Source of the DNA: Pseudomonas fluorescens
Lineage (GTDB): Bacteria; Pseudomonadota; Gammaproteobacteria; Pseudomonadales; Pseudomonadaceae
NCBI RefSeq assembly: GCF_902497995.1
Contig: NZ_CABVII010000017.1
Location: 62,001 to 126,000 of the forward strand
DNA length: 64,000 nucleotides
Direction: 5' to 3'
Part shown: positions 17,271-27,689 of the stretch, in pieces
Layout: every line of letters starts with the position of its first letter
Numbering within the stretch: position 1 is the stretch's first letter
Notes under the pieces: model-generated
The model's database searches: none
Told to the model about the DNA's origin: nothing
Seen by the model: only the letters and a program-made list of their open reading frames with translations
Translations under genes and position numbers: made by a program

Positions 17271-20200
17271 ATGTCTGATACTCCCACGCCTGCCGAAAAT
17301 ACCAATAAAGGCCGGCACTACGACTTCATCAAGAATGCCATCGGCGCCCCCTTCAAAACCGCCACCCTCAACAGGGGCCTGGCCCTGGCGGCCACTCCAC
17401 TGCAGATGCAGCCGTGGTACACCACCGCGCCCGCCACCCTGCATGCCAAGCTCAAGGCCGCCAACCTCAAGGCCTGGGGCTCGCAGAACCAGGTGGATCA
17501 ACTGTTCAAACACCTGCTGGACGTGCATTCGTTTGCCAAGCCCCTGCTCCAGGCGAAACTCAGGGAACGCTACGGCATCGAGCATGACGTCAGCACGACT
17601 TACCTGCGCCTGTACCTGCCCAAGGATTTGCCCTGGTATACGCATGACGTGACAGGCGGTGTCACGACCCGGACCGTGTCCCTGCTGGATGCGGCGCTGC
17701 ACAACTTCGCCAAGACCGAAACGGTCCATGCCGACTCGCAGTTCATCAGCAAGCCCGACGATCGCGGGCACTTCGATGTCATCGCGATCAAGCACAAAAT
17801 GACCATCAGCCAGTTCCAGGCACTGTGCCGGGACCTGGATCTCGGCGCGCTTTACAAGGAGCACCTCGACAGCTATCTGCTGCCCGGCGAACCGGTCGCC
17901 GAAGCCGTCATGAAGCTTAAGGTGACCGAAAGCCAGAAAGATGCACTCACTGTCGCCGCGCAGCTGGCATTGACCGTTGGCGATATCCAGTACGATGCCT
18001 ACAAGCTGATGCTGGATCTGGCCAAGGACGAACCTGCGCTAGTGCTCAATGGCAGGCAGATGCGCTGCTGCGACCTGTCGATGATGGAAATCCGTCTGAC
18101 CGGCATTATCCTGCTGATTCCTGCGGTGCCCGGCCGCGGCGGCATTCGACGGCTCATTGCGTACGTCCCCCATGACCCGGATCACCCGCTCAAGGAGTAC
18201 GACTCACCCGAAGCGTTCATGACTGAACTGGCGCGTCAGTTACGCGAAAACAAAGTCGGCGCATCATCGAAGCAGAGTTATCGACAATTCTTCAGCCAGT
18301 TCGTCGATCAGCAACAGCGCGGGCACTTTTTCGCCGACCTCGATCGACGTCTCGTGACCGTCAGGTGGCATGACAAAGAGGATCCGACGGATCAGAGCCC
18401 GCCGTGGCGCGAGGATCCCGTGGCTCGCCCCCACCTGCAATTCCAGCACCTGCCCTATTCCGCAAATCACTGGGAACACGCCTACCGGCAAAAACTCAAC
18501 AAGATCCTCAACGATGCACGCGAGATCGCCGTGTCCACCGCCGACACGGACAGCAACGCGCGCTGGGCCTGGTGGGACAACTTCAAGAAAATCGTCTCGG
18601 ACATTTTCAACGTCGCGCTGTTGATCGCCACGCCGTTCGTGCCGTATGTGGGCGAACTGATGATGGCCTACACCGTTTATCAACTGACCAGCGACGTCAT
18701 CGAGGGGATCGTCGACCTGGCCGAGGGCCTCGCCCTGGAAGCGGCCGAACAGGTGATCGGCGTGGCGACGGATGTCATGCAACTGGTGGGGTTTGCGGCG
18801 GGCGCGAAGCTCGGCAACGCTTTTCGGCTCAAACTGTGGCCACGAGTGGAGGGCATGAAAGCGGTCAAGCTGCCCGATGGCAAACCAACACTGTGGCATC
18901 CCGATCTCGCCCCTTACGAACAGAAGAACGTCACCCTCTCGGAGGATTCAAAACCCAACGAGCACGGCCTGCATCGACACGCCAATCAGGACATTCTGCC
19001 ACTGGACGACAAGCTCTACGTCGTCGAAAAAGTCTCGCAAGCGCCCACCTCCCGAACGCATCGAATCAAGCATCCCACCCGCCCCAATGCCTACGCGCCC
19101 AAGCTGGAACACAACGGCCATGGCGCCTGGGTGCACGAGGCGGAAAACCCGGGCAGCTGGGAAGGCGAAACCTTGATGCGCCGCCTGGGGCACAAGGTCG
19201 ATCGCTTCTCGTCCACGGAACTGGAGCAGATCCGCATCAGCAGCGGCACCGAGGACAATGCGCTGCGCCGGATGCATGTCGAACATGCGGCGCCTGCGCC
19301 GGTGCTGGCCGACACGATCAAGCGCTTCAGCGCGTACGACGAGGTCCGGGTTGCCAGTGCGAATATTCGCGCAGGGCAACCGATCGATCCAGCCTCCCTC
19401 TGGTTTGAACGGATGCTGACAGGGCTGCCAGAATGGCCTTCCGCACGGGCACTGGAGGTGTTTGAAAAGGCTGACCTGACAGGCAGCTCGCGCAAATACG
19501 GCAACGCCAATGCAACGGACACCGATACGTTGGGCATAAGTCTGGCCGATGTCATGTCCGGCAAACTGCCCGAACGCGTCGTGGCTTTTTTGAATGACAC
19601 CGAGGTCACGACCTTGCTCGGTCGCGAGGTGCCTGGCGCCGATCGCACCCAGGCCTTGCGGGATCGATTGGCGGACACCGTTGATGAACGTAAAGGCGAG
19701 ATCACCCGATACCTATACCGGGCTGGCGAACGGTCAAACCAGGCGCAGGTCAGCCTGCTCAGGCAAACGTTCCCCGACCTGCCGCTGCCCTTCACGGAAA
19801 CGCTCCTGACCCACGCCTCGGCAGCCGAGCGGCAACGAATGACGGATGACAATCGCCTGCCGCTACGCATTAAAACCCAGGCACGGGAATTCAACTTCGA
19901 AGCCACCACCGCTCGCGCTTATGACGGCTTTTATCATGATCAGCTGGTGCTGCCGGAGACCGAGCGGTTGGCGCTGAACACGCTCAAATTCAATACCGAC
20001 AGCTTCGCCGATTTGCGCATCGAGGTGCGTGACGGCACCTATGACGGCACGCTACGCTGCAGCGTCGGCCCGGATGACGCCGCGACGGTTCGGCGACTGA
20101 TCAGGGACGAACAGGCTCAGTACGAGGTGCTCGACGGCGCCAACAAGCCCCTCCATGCCGCCGATGACTTCTACGAATCGATTCTGCGCGCCCTGCCTGA

Positions 20201-22397
20201 TGACCAACGCATGGCCGTGGGGTACACCCGCGGTCAGGGCCGTCTGTTCAAGCGCTGGCTCATGGAAAAATCTGCGCCGGCGGCCGAACGTCGAACGGTG
20301 ATGGCCGAACCGCCGATTCGTCCGGTTGCCAGCATTGAAACCGAGAATCTGGTGCGGGGCCCTTGGCGTTTTTTTAGAGCAAGGACCCTCGAAGAAAAGG
20401 TCAGAGAGTTACACCCCTCTTTCAGCGATCAAGAAGTGACTGGCTTTATTGAGGCATTACGGGTCAAGGGCGACCCCGACCAGGCCCTTGACCGGCGCAA
20501 AGACGAACTCGATGAATTACGCACTATTTTACAAAAGTGGCGTCAAGATCAACATCCCATTATGGATAGCTCGGATGTAGCCAACCCTATCAATAACTTT
20601 CACGACTTTCTTCGAAACGGCGGCAGTCACATTTCTGAACGACTCCTTGAATGCTTCGAACGCAAGAGTAAGGCATTCGGCGAACACAATACCCACCCGG
20701 AAAGCGGCTATACGTTGGACCTGTCCTCAGAGTTCATGGGGCCGAATCTTGATCGCTGGTGGAACGATCTGCGTGAACAACCCAATATCAAAAAGTATCT
20801 CGACCAGATTACCGTGCTGAATCTGGACAACGCGCGCTTTTCCGCCGACGCTGGCGGCCTGTTGAACGACTTTTCCAACGTGCGTCATTTGAGCGCTCGC
20901 TCCAGCAACCTGAAAAAGCTGCCTGCCGATATCGGCAGGATGCATTTGCTTGAAACCTTGCGCCTGACAAACAACGACATCAGGTTGACGCCTGACTCCG
21001 CCAGGCAATTGGGTGACCTCACTCGCCTGGAAACATTGAGGCTGGACAACAATCCACTAATGCAGCCCCTGGATGTCGGACGCATGCGCCGATTGAAAAT
21101 CCTGAGCCTTAAAACCACCGGCCTCGACACCTGGCCGGAACACCTGTTCATGGACGGGATCATCGCCAAACATCGCCCGCGTGGCTTTCATCTCGACCTG
21201 CGGGGCAGTCCGATCAAAACGGTGCCAAACGTCGTTCGTGGCTCGGATCACGCACTCATCGTGGCCCGCACGCAACTGGACACCCGGAAGCTTAACGATG
21301 TCGATCGAGTCCTTTTGGGAGACTACCGCCAGTCGGTAGGCTTGTCCCCTGAACAAGCCTACGAACCCGTTGCAACCAATGAGATAGCCCATTGGAGGTC
21401 GTTACCGGACGACACAGGTATGCATCGTTCCTCAACCGGGGTCGGGACATACAGGGACGAGTCCTGGAGTGATGTGGCGTCTGAGCCCGACTCCGACGGT
21501 TTTTTCAGGGTTATCCGCAGGCAAAGAGAGAGCTCGGATTACCAGGATCCTCAGGCACGCAAACAGCTCACCAGGCGAGTCTGGGAGATGATCGATGCCG
21601 CGGCATTGGACTCCCGCCTGCGCAAGAAACTGTTCACAATCGCCAGCGAGCCATTTACTTGCGCTGATGCAGGGTCACAACTGTTCAACAACATGGGGAT
21701 AAAAGTCCTGGTATCCAAGGCATACACAGACTCGATATCTGCGGCGGATCTTGAAACCAGGCTTGTCAAACTGGCCAAGGGCGCTGCTCGTCTGGATCAG
21801 GTGGGAGAAATTGCCAGAGCCGAGTACCGCGCTCAGGCCGAGAAACATCGAAACGACGCGGGTTATCCCAAGCCGGATGAAGTGGAAGTACACCTGGCGT
21901 TTGAGACCGGACTGGCCAAGCGGCTGGATTTACCCTGGCAGTCTGAAGCCATGCTGTATCGCCGCACCGCGCGCGTGGACCAGAAAATGATCGACACTGC
22001 CTACGAGACGATTATCGAACGGGAGAGTGGTGACGGGTTGGTCAACGGGATGATTGATTCATTCTGGCAACAACATTTACGAAACACCCATCCGGCGGAG
22101 TTCGCCGCGAATGATCGTCTGTTCAAAGGAAAACAAGAGCTCGTCGACGACTTGCACCTGGCCCAACAAGACTGGGTGAGTACAACAGATCCGAAAGACT
22201 TGGCCTCGCGCCAAAGAACCCTGGAAAGGTTGGCCGGGGAACTGGATGTTCCGCAGACCGACGTGTTTACCGAAGACCGGGACGAGATTGCGCGGCTGTA
22301 TGAGCGGCTTATATCAGACCTGGGCTATGCTCGAGATGAGTTGGCCAGAAAGCTGACCCGCGAAGCGATGGAAAGAGTCGGGATTCATCCGCTGTAA
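17271..22397 (+). CDS. Giant dermonecrotic-toxin-domain / LRR / NEL-type E3 ubiquitin-ligase-like effector
   Basis: About 1708 residues. The N-terminal ~1000 residues resemble the dermonecrotic-toxin-like region (DUF6543 type) of large Pseudomonas proteins. A hydrophobic stretch lies at about 444-525 (IFNVALLIATPFVPYVGELM and following). Leucine-rich repeats cover about 1180-1310 (LETLRLTNNDIRL, LETLRLDNNPL). The C-terminus resembles the NEL domain of IpaH/SspH ligases, with candidate catalytic Cys1464 in EPFTCADAGSQLF (CxD). NEL enzymes ubiquitinate host proteins. No signal peptide is seen, so a secretion system elsewhere is needed. I chose ATG 17271 because AAGGA lies eight bases upstream; 17262 overlaps that site. 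The preceding 150 bases are AT-rich. Confidence 0.85.
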   Translation: MSDTPTPAENTNKGRHYDFIKNAIGAPFKTATLNRGLALAATPLQMQPWYTTAPATLHAKLKAANLKAWGSQNQVDQLFKHLLDVHSFAKPLLQAKLRERYGIEHDVSTTYLRLYLPKDLPWYTHDVTGGVTTRTVSLLDAALHNFAKTETVHADSQFISKPDDRGHFDVIAIKHKMTISQFQALCRDLDLGALYKEHLDSYLLPGEPVAEAVMKLKVTESQKDALTVAAQLALTVGDIQYDAYKLMLDLAKDEPALVLNGRQMRCCDLSMMEIRLTGIILLIPAVPGRGGIRRLIAYVPHDPDHPLKEYDSPEAFMTELARQLRENKVGASSKQSYRQFFSQFVDQQQRGHFFADLDRRLVTVRWHDKEDPTDQSPPWREDPVARPHLQFQHLPYSANHWEHAYRQKLNKILNDAREIAVSTADTDSNARWAWWDNFKKIVSDIFNVALLIATPFVPYVGELMMAYTVYQLTSDVIEGIVDLAEGLALEAAEQVIGVATDVMQLVGFAAGAKLGNAFRLKLWPRVEGMKAVKLPDGKPTLWHPDLAPYEQKNVTLSEDSKPNEHGLHRHANQDILPLDDKLYVVEKVSQAPTSRTHRIKHPTRPNAYAPKLEHNGHGAWVHEAENPGSWEGETLMRRLGHKVDRFSSTELEQIRISSGTEDNALRRMHVEHAAPAPVLADTIKRFSAYDEVRVASANIRAGQPIDPASLWFERMLTGLPEWPSARALEVFEKADLTGSSRKYGNANATDTDTLGISLADVMSGKLPERVVAFLNDTEVTTLLGREVPGADRTQALRDRLADTVDERKGEITRYLYRAGERSNQAQVSLLRQTFPDLPLPFTETLLTHASAAERQRMTDDNRLPLRIKTQAREFNFEATTARAYDGFYHDQLVLPETERLALNTLKFNTDSFADLRIEVRDGTYDGTLRCSVGPDDAATVRRLIRDEQAQYEVLDGANKPLHAADDFYESILRALPDDQRMAVGYTRGQGRLFKRWLMEKSAPAAERRTVMAEPPIRPVASIETENLVRGPWRFFRARTLEEKVRELHPSFSDQEVTGFIEALRVKGDPDQALDRRKDELDELRTILQKWRQDQHPIMDSSDVANPINNFHDFLRNGGSHISERLLECFERKSKAFGEHNTHPESGYTLDLSSEFMGPNLDRWWNDLREQPNIKKYLDQITVLNLDNARFSADAGGLLNDFSNVRHLSARSSNLKKLPADIGRMHLLETLRLTNNDIRLTPDSARQLGDLTRLETLRLDNNPLMQPLDVGRMRRLKILSLKTTGLDTWPEHLFMDGIIAKHRPRGFHLDLRGSPIKTVPNVVRGSDHALIVARTQLDTRKLNDVDRVLLGDYRQSVGLSPEQAYEPVATNEIAHWRSLPDDTGMHRSSTGVGTYRDESWSDVASEPDSDGFFRVIRRQRESSDYQDPQARKQLTRRVWEMIDAAALDSRLRKKLFTIASEPFTCADAGSQLFNNMGIKVLVSKAYTDSISAADLETRLVKLAKGAARLDQVGEIARAEYRAQAEKHRNDAGYPKPDEVEVHLAFETGLAKRLDLPWQSEAMLYRRTARVDQKMIDTAYETIIERESGDGLVNGMIDSFWQQHLRNTHPAEFAANDRLFKGKQELVDDLHLAQQDWVSTTDPKDLASRQRTLERLAGELDVPQTDVFTEDRDEIARLYERLISDLGYARDELARKLTREAMERVGIHPL

Positions 22398-22430
22398 CGC
22401 GCCTTGAATGTAGTCGACCAACCCCAGGCC

Positions 22431-22465
22431 AGCCCCGAGTCTGATCCACTCGGGGCTGTTTTCTT
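22431..22465 (+). terminator. Rho-independent terminator of the NEL effector gene
   Basis: AGCCCCGAGT pairs with ACTCGGGGCT (10 base pairs, 7-base loop) followed by GTTTTCTT. It lies 34 bases after the stop codon, between the effector and the convergent fimbrial operon. Confidence 0.9.
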
Positions 22466-22476
22466 CGGCAGGTTGT

Positions 22477-23745
22477 TCAGCCCACTTCCGAATCCCAGAT
22501 AACCGTGACATTGCCTGAATAGCTTCGGGATATGCCCGGCTTGAGCATTTCCTCAACCGCCTCGCGGGCCACTTCGAAATGCAAGGTGCCGGGTTTGCGA
22601 TCAAGGTAAAAACCAGGCTGAAAAAATTCGCTGCCAACACCATCACGCCGCAGTAAACGACGACTGACGGGTTGCCCCGCCGCATCCGCCAGCCCATCAG
22701 GCAAGGTAACGCTGACTTCAAGTGGCACCGGATGGCCGGCGTTCGGTTCCCACAATGCACAATTATTGCCGCTGGCGTACTGGCATTGCAGGTTCATTTT
22801 GAAACGGCTCGACGCAGAGATATTGAATGTCTGATCGCGGAACAAACGTATCGGTTTACGACCCTGTGTCAGCCAGGATTGCCAGCCGCCTTGCGGCTCT
22901 AGCACCACACGATTGCCCCCGGGGGGAAGGTCGACTTTCAGTGTGTGATTCACGACCAGCAGAAAGTTGAGGGTCAGCAGGCTGTCTGCCGGGATCATGA
23001 CGTCGCCCATGTCGAAATCCTGGCCAGGACCGACGGAATACGTAATGGACCCGGTGTACTCACCAGAGACCATTTTCAGCGGATCCGGGGTGCGTAATTC
23101 ATAAGCGTATACAAAATATTGATAGCGCAAGGCGAGTGGGATATCGAATTTCGCCTTCTTGCTGCAAACCCCGGCTCCCTCGGGGACTTTCCAGAAACTG
23201 TTGTAGCCATGCGGACCCGCAGAGGACCATCCCACGCCCTGACACGGCGCCGGCGCATAAACCCATCCCCCACCTTCCCATAAATCATCCCACCATCCTC
23301 CTCCCGTCAACTCGACCACAGACAAGGGAATCTGTGTCTCATGGCCAATACCGGCAATCCTCAACTCCAGGTTTTTGGTATCACCCGAAGCGTGAGTAAC
23401 CGTAATGTTGTTCCAGTCAGAAGGTACTTTGGCCATTCCGCCCTGACGTGGATCGGCATGATTGTTCCTGATCGGCGCATTGGCGGTAAATGGAATACGC
23501 GCGACAAGGCTGAACAGGCCTGAAGGCTCACAGGCTTGCGGCACCTGACGACAAAAGCCCTCGGACGGCGTCTGGTTCTTGAACTGATTTTTTTGCGGGT
23601 TCGAAGAATCCGGCTGGAACGTGGCCTCGATGTTATGCACCTCGGCCCTCGCGACGACTGCAAACAGGGCAAACAGGGCAAACAACAGACCGAGCCGAGC
23701 CGCGCCCCGCCACCATTCATGGGATTCAGTGCTGCTAAAATTCAT
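22477..23745 (-). CDS. CS1-type fimbrial tip adhesin / minor subunit
   Basis: 422 residues from the ATG at 23745, which has AGGAG nine bases upstream; the longer frame to 23862 is not favoured. A signal peptide ends near RLGLLFALFALFAVVARA. The mature protein is rich in beta-prone and Gly/Trp residues (LTGGGWWDDLWEGGGWVY) with a few Cys. The C-terminal half (FEVAREAVEEMLKPG then SYSGNVTVIWDSEVG) has the final pilin-like strand pattern. As the last gene of the operon and much larger than the pilins, it fits the CooD/CblD-type tip protein. The receptor is unknown. Confidence 0.72.
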   Translation of the reverse strand: MNFSSTESHEWWRGAARLGLLFALFALFAVVARAEVHNIEATFQPDSSNPQKNQFKNQTPSEGFCRQVPQACEPSGLFSLVARIPFTANAPIRNNHADPRQGGMAKVPSDWNNITVTHASGDTKNLELRIAGIGHETQIPLSVVELTGGGWWDDLWEGGGWVYAPAPCQGVGWSSAGPHGYNSFWKVPEGAGVCSKKAKFDIPLALRYQYFVYAYELRTPDPLKMVSGEYTGSITYSVGPGQDFDMGDVMIPADSLLTLNFLLVVNHTLKVDLPPGGNRVVLEPQGGWQSWLTQGRKPIRLFRDQTFNISASSRFKMNLQCQYASGNNCALWEPNAGHPVPLEVSVTLPDGLADAAGQPVSRRLLRRDGVGSEFFQPGFYLDRKPGTLHFEVAREAVEEMLKPGISRSYSGNVTVIWDSEVG

Positions 23746-23791
23746 CGGGTTGTGCTCCTGAAATAAGGCCTTTTTTTCATGGTCCACGCGC

Positions 23792-24292
23792 TCACTCCCC
23801 AGGCGCCCTTGCACTGAACAACAACAGAACATTGCCGCTGTAGTCCCCCGGCCGGTATCCACCGTCAGGTTTTACCGGTTCAATCTGCAGCATCACTCGC
23901 TTGCCCACCGCCGCGTCCTGCGCAGAAAGCACTTGTCGCGGGGCAATGTCAGGGCTCAATTCAACACCGTTGAAACTGACCCGCAGCGCAATATCGTCAC
24001 CCGGCGTGCCGTTCGACAGGAAGGGCGCGGCTTCCAGGCGCGCTTCAATCGCGCTGGTGTCATGTCGCACATCGAAATTCTTGCGCACACTGCTCAGGGT
24101 CGAGTTCGAGAGATTCCAGTTCAGCCGCTGCGGCCGGTGAATCCAGTCCGATTCAGCCGGGATCACGTAAAACGCGAGCGTCGGGATGGCCACGGACACC
24201 TCGAAGGTGTGCTCTTCCCGGGCAGCCCAGGTCAAAGATCCCGTCAGTACGGTCATTACCGTCAGCGCGACGGCGGCGCAGTGCTTGATCAT
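23792..24292 (-). CDS. CS1-type fimbrial minor pilin
   Basis: About 166 residues. Signal peptide IKHCAAVALTVMTVLTGSLTWA, then a mature domain that starts EEHTFEVSVAIPTLAFYVIP and ends GDYSGNVLLLFSARAPGE. It parallels the major pilin of the same operon (HSISVIAHVPTDGFYVVP ... GDYTGVVAMTFDAVPP), so both are CFA/I-CS1 fold pilins that donate the N-terminal strand. I start at ATG 24292; a non-ATG start 21 bases upstream is possible. It sits between the chaperone remnant and the tip adhesin. Confidence 0.8.
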   Translation of the reverse strand: MIKHCAAVALTVMTVLTGSLTWAAREEHTFEVSVAIPTLAFYVIPAESDWIHRPQRLNWNLSNSTLSSVRKNFDVRHDTSAIEARLEAAPFLSNGTPGDDIALRVSFNGVELSPDIAPRQVLSAQDAAVGKRVMLQIEPVKPDGGYRPGDYSGNVLLLFSARAPGE

Positions 24293-24325
24293 GTTCGATA
24301 CCCGTTGCGTCAATGGAAAGCAGGT

Positions 24326-24901
24326 CTATCGGCTCACTACCTTCAGGTCTTTTTTAAGCTCGCCTTCGATCAGCTTGAAGCGGTATTCGCGTCCCTTTTC
24401 CTTGTCGAATCCAAATACCTTGCCCGCCATGACGTGGTGTTTGGTGGTCGCGCCACAGTTGGACTCATTGCTCAATGAACAGCTTTTGAACTCGTCGACG
24501 ATGAGTACCGTATTGCCGTTATTGCGCAGCTCGTAGCGGTGATCGGTTTCATTGACGGCGGTCTCGAAGCGCGCGTCTGTTGGCCGTACGAAAAAGACCG
24601 TGCCGAACCCGGTCATCACGTTGACGCCGGCAGACAGGTTTTTCTTGTAGTCTTCGCGCTCTTCGCTGCTGACCAGAAACTCATCTTCCTTTTCCGGCAC
24701 CACGGGCACGAACCGCACCCGGAAGTAGCGCTCACGGTCACGCTCGCCCATGTACAACAGGCGGGTGCCTTGCATGCCCTGGGCCGGCACGATCAGGCGC
24801 GCCGGGCTGGCCATCACCCCGTTGCGCGAGGCGCCGTCGGCGGCGGCCTCGACCGGGATTTCCCTGGGTGTGCCGTCGGCGTCATAAACGATTTCCAGCA
24901 C
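24326..24901 (-). pseudogene. CS1-type fimbrial chaperone lacking its N-terminus and signal peptide
   Basis: The frame carries most of an alternate (CfaA/CooB-type) pilus chaperone: a first-domain strand running into VSVLEIVYDADGTPREIPV, ASPARLIVPAQGMQGTRLLY, then RYFRVRFVPVVPEKEDEF and a C-terminal domain with a Cys pair (SCSLSNESNC). The same frame can be read 12 residues or more upstream of the GTG at 24901 (FNSGDSTAFVKVSV) to an in-frame TGA near 24963, with no start codon region or signal peptide. It therefore lacks roughly 40-50 N-terminal residues and could not reach the periplasm. It overlaps the end of the usher frame. Confidence 0.7.
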
Positions 24902-27083
24902 GCTGACCTTGACGAATGCGGTGCTGTCGCCGCTGTTGAATGCCCTCGAAGTCGAAACTCACCGAACTGTTCTGGTACGCGGTGATCGGGATGAAGTTGC
25001 GCCCCGGCTTCAACGCCGCGCTGCCGCCGCTGTAATCGTCGGCGCGCAGGGCAATGTCATCGATGTCCGACTCCACGTCGACGATCAGCCCCGCACCGCG
25101 CATCTCATGCTGACTGGTCAGCATCATTTTCTCTGCGCCGATGGCCAGGGTGCTGTCCAGGTTCAGGCCACCGGTGAAGTTGCCGTTATAGGACGAGCGC
25201 TGGAGAAAACCATCGCCATTGATTTGATCGGTGCGAAAGTTCGCCAGGCTGGACATGCCGACGCCATAGGTGTCGGTGAGTGCGGTCACCGAGACGTTTT
25301 GCAGTACATGATCCTTCAGGTCTTTACGCCAGCCGAGGGAGGCATTGTTGTCGCGACTGCCATCCCGGGCCGTGCGCGAGCCGATGCTGCCGGTGATCTG
25401 CTGACCCGGCGCGCCCATTGCCAGGTTGATGCTCAGGTCGACCCCGCGATTGCGCGCACTGCCGCTGCTATAGCTGCCCGGTCGGTCGAACAGCGACAGC
25501 CGCCAGTTGCCATCGCTGCCAAACAGCGTGGTGCGCTGGTTCCAGCCCAGGTCCAGGCCGACGCCTTCGACGTTGCCCTCGCTGTGGGACACCCGGGCAT
25601 TGATCGAACTTTTGCTGCTGAGCCGATGGTTGAGCGCCAGCGACGAGTTGCTGGTCTCACCGACGAACACATTGCGCTGACGTATGCGGGTGCCGTCCGG
25701 CAGGGTTTCGTAGAGGTCAGTGGTGTCCAGCCAACTGCGGTTGTGGCTGATCACCAGGCTGCCGGATCCATAGTTATAGAGGCTTTGCAGATCGAGGCCG
25801 GTGCCATGATCTTGCGTCTGGTACACGTTGGCGTACAGGCTGAGGTGATTGGCCAGGGTCCAGTCGATGGAACTGCCATATTGCAGTTTTTCGCGAATCT
25901 GCCGCGCCGACAGCCCGAGAATGACTCGCGGGTGCATCAGGTAATTGACCGATGCCCCTGCTGTGGCACTGCCGCTGGACTGCTGATCCCAGTTGCTGAG
26001 CAGTTTGCTTTCTTCGCCGGCGAACAGATTGTAGCGCCAGCGATCGTCGAGGTTGCGCCAGTTGCTGGGCTTGTACACCAGCTCCTGGGTGGTGGAGGTG
26101 ATCTGGCCGTCTTCGACCAGGCGTACCTCCACTTCGTAGATGCCGCCGGGCAACGGACGGGTGTCGAGGGTCTGTAAACCGGCGGGTACCGACTGCGTGT
26201 TGAGCAACAGACCGTCGCGATAGATCTCCACCGAACCCTGGCGATTGGCCGTGACATAGATCGGATAGACGCTGGGCATCGGACTGTTGATCGCCAGGCT
26301 GTCGGAGCTGCCGTACATGACGCCGACAGCGGTATCGGGGCTGGTGCCAAACGTGCGCGGTTGGCGTGTCAGCCCTTCGGAATTGGGGGTGAAATAGCCC
26401 AGGCGCAGGAAGCTGCCTTGCAGTTCGCGCTGGGTGTAAAGCTCATGCACCGCATGATAGAGCTTGTCATCGGGACCGCCGAGGCGGGCCAATTGCATAT
26501 TGAACGTCTGGCTCCAGTTGCCCAGGCTGGCGCTGGCTTCAAGGCCATAGCGTCCGCCCAGATCCTGATCCTGGCCACCATTGAGGTTGAGCTGGTTACG
26601 GACCATCAAACCGCGGCTGCCGCCTTCGGGCTGTTCGAAGTAACGCTTGGCTTGCACGTCCCGTTCAGCGTTTTCGGTGAGGATCGAGACCAACGAGTTT
26701 TCCAGGTTGTAATGCACGGCCAGCACCTGATCCGGACACGAACCGGTGCAATTGCCTAACGCCACACCCGGCTTCAAGTAACTCGCCCATTTTTCCCGCT
26801 CGACGGGGCCGAAGCGGTTTTCGCTGGTGTCGGTAAATTCGAGCAGGGTGATGCGATCGTCACGAGACAGCACCACCATCGCCTCCCCCAGCGGCTGTTG
26901 ATCGAGTTCCACCCGAACAGCCAGAGGCACATCAAAGAAATGCTCCTCGAAATCCGCCGGCAGGCCTTTGGCCTGGGCCAACAGGCTGCGCGGCGTCGTA
27001 CCGGCGGAAGAAACGGGAGCCGCCACTGCACTGGCACAAAACAACAGCGCAAGCGCAGCCGCGATGGGTATCATCGGGAACAT
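24882..27083 (-). pseudogene. CS1-type outer-membrane fimbrial usher (TcfC-like), C-terminally truncated
   Basis: 733 residues with a signal peptide (MIPIAAALALLFCASAVAA). It shows the alternate-usher pattern: an N-terminal domain, then a long beta-barrel with alternating aromatic strands and a plug region (GSVEIYRDGLLLNTQSVPAG, LPGGIYEVEVRLVEDGQ). CS1-type ushers are usually about 860-870 residues. This one ends soon after ITAYQNSSVSFDFEG with a non-family tail (IQQRRQHRIRQGQ...) that reads out of frame through the chaperone gene. About 130 C-terminal residues are missing, including the periplasmic C-terminal domains that receive chaperone-pilin complexes. Loss of assembly function is inferred. 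Confidence 0.72.
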
Positions 27084-27194
27084 GAACTCTTACTCTGATT
27101 ACGAACAAGTTGAAGTCCGACGTGGCAAACACTGCTGTTTGCCCCGTCGGCTAACGCGACGTGTAATGTCAGCGTTTGTTGACTGATCGCTTGA

Positions 27195-27689
27195 TCAACG
27201 AGTAACGACCGGCGGAACGGCGTCGAAGGTCATTGCTACGACGCCGGTGTAATCGCCCGGGGCAGGAATGGTGGCATCCTTAAGAGCAATGTTCAGCGAT
27301 GCACGGAAGTTGACATCCGACTCAGCTTCGCCCACAACCGGTTTCGGCGTGGTCGTCAGTTCGACGTTATTGATGGTGACCTTCAGATCAGCGGTATCTG
27401 CGCCAGAAATCAGCCTTGGGGTGCTGTCCAGGCTGGCGTGGACCGAACCGTTGTTGTTACGGATATCGAAGAAGCCATTGACCTCGCCCATTTTGCCGGT
27501 TTCTGGCTTGTAGCTCATATCCTGATCCTTGTTAACCAGATCAGGGTTGGTAGGCACTACGTAGAAACCATCGGTCGGCACATGAGCAATGACGCTGATC
27601 GAGTGAGCGGCTTCACCGGCAGCGAATGCCCCGGACGAACCCAGTGCCAGAAGAGCCAGAGGAGCAGCGATTGCGAATTTCTTGAACAT
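27195..27689 (-). CDS. CS1-type fimbrial major pilin
   Basis: 164 residues. Clear signal peptide MFKKFAIAAPLALLALGSSGAFA, mature start near GEAAHSISVIAHVPTDGFYV, and closing strand PGDYTGVVAMTFDAVPP. There are no cysteines in the mature protein, typical of CFA/I- and CS1-class (alternate chaperone-usher) subunits, including the cable pilin of Burkholderia. It is the first gene of the operon, 111 bases before the usher. The ribosome binding site is not obvious (GGTACTTAACA before the ATG). Confidence 0.88.
   Translation of the reverse strand: MFKKFAIAAPLALLALGSSGAFAAGEAAHSISVIAHVPTDGFYVVPTNPDLVNKDQDMSYKPETGKMGEVNGFFDIRNNNGSVHASLDSTPRLISGADTADLKVTINNVELTTTPKPVVGEAESDVNFRASLNIALKDATIPAPGDYTGVVAMTFDAVPPVVTR

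Noticed and set aside
18404..19408. 334-codon alternative frame within the NEL effector gene
   Set aside because: Arg/Gly-rich shadow frame without start signals or domain resemblance.
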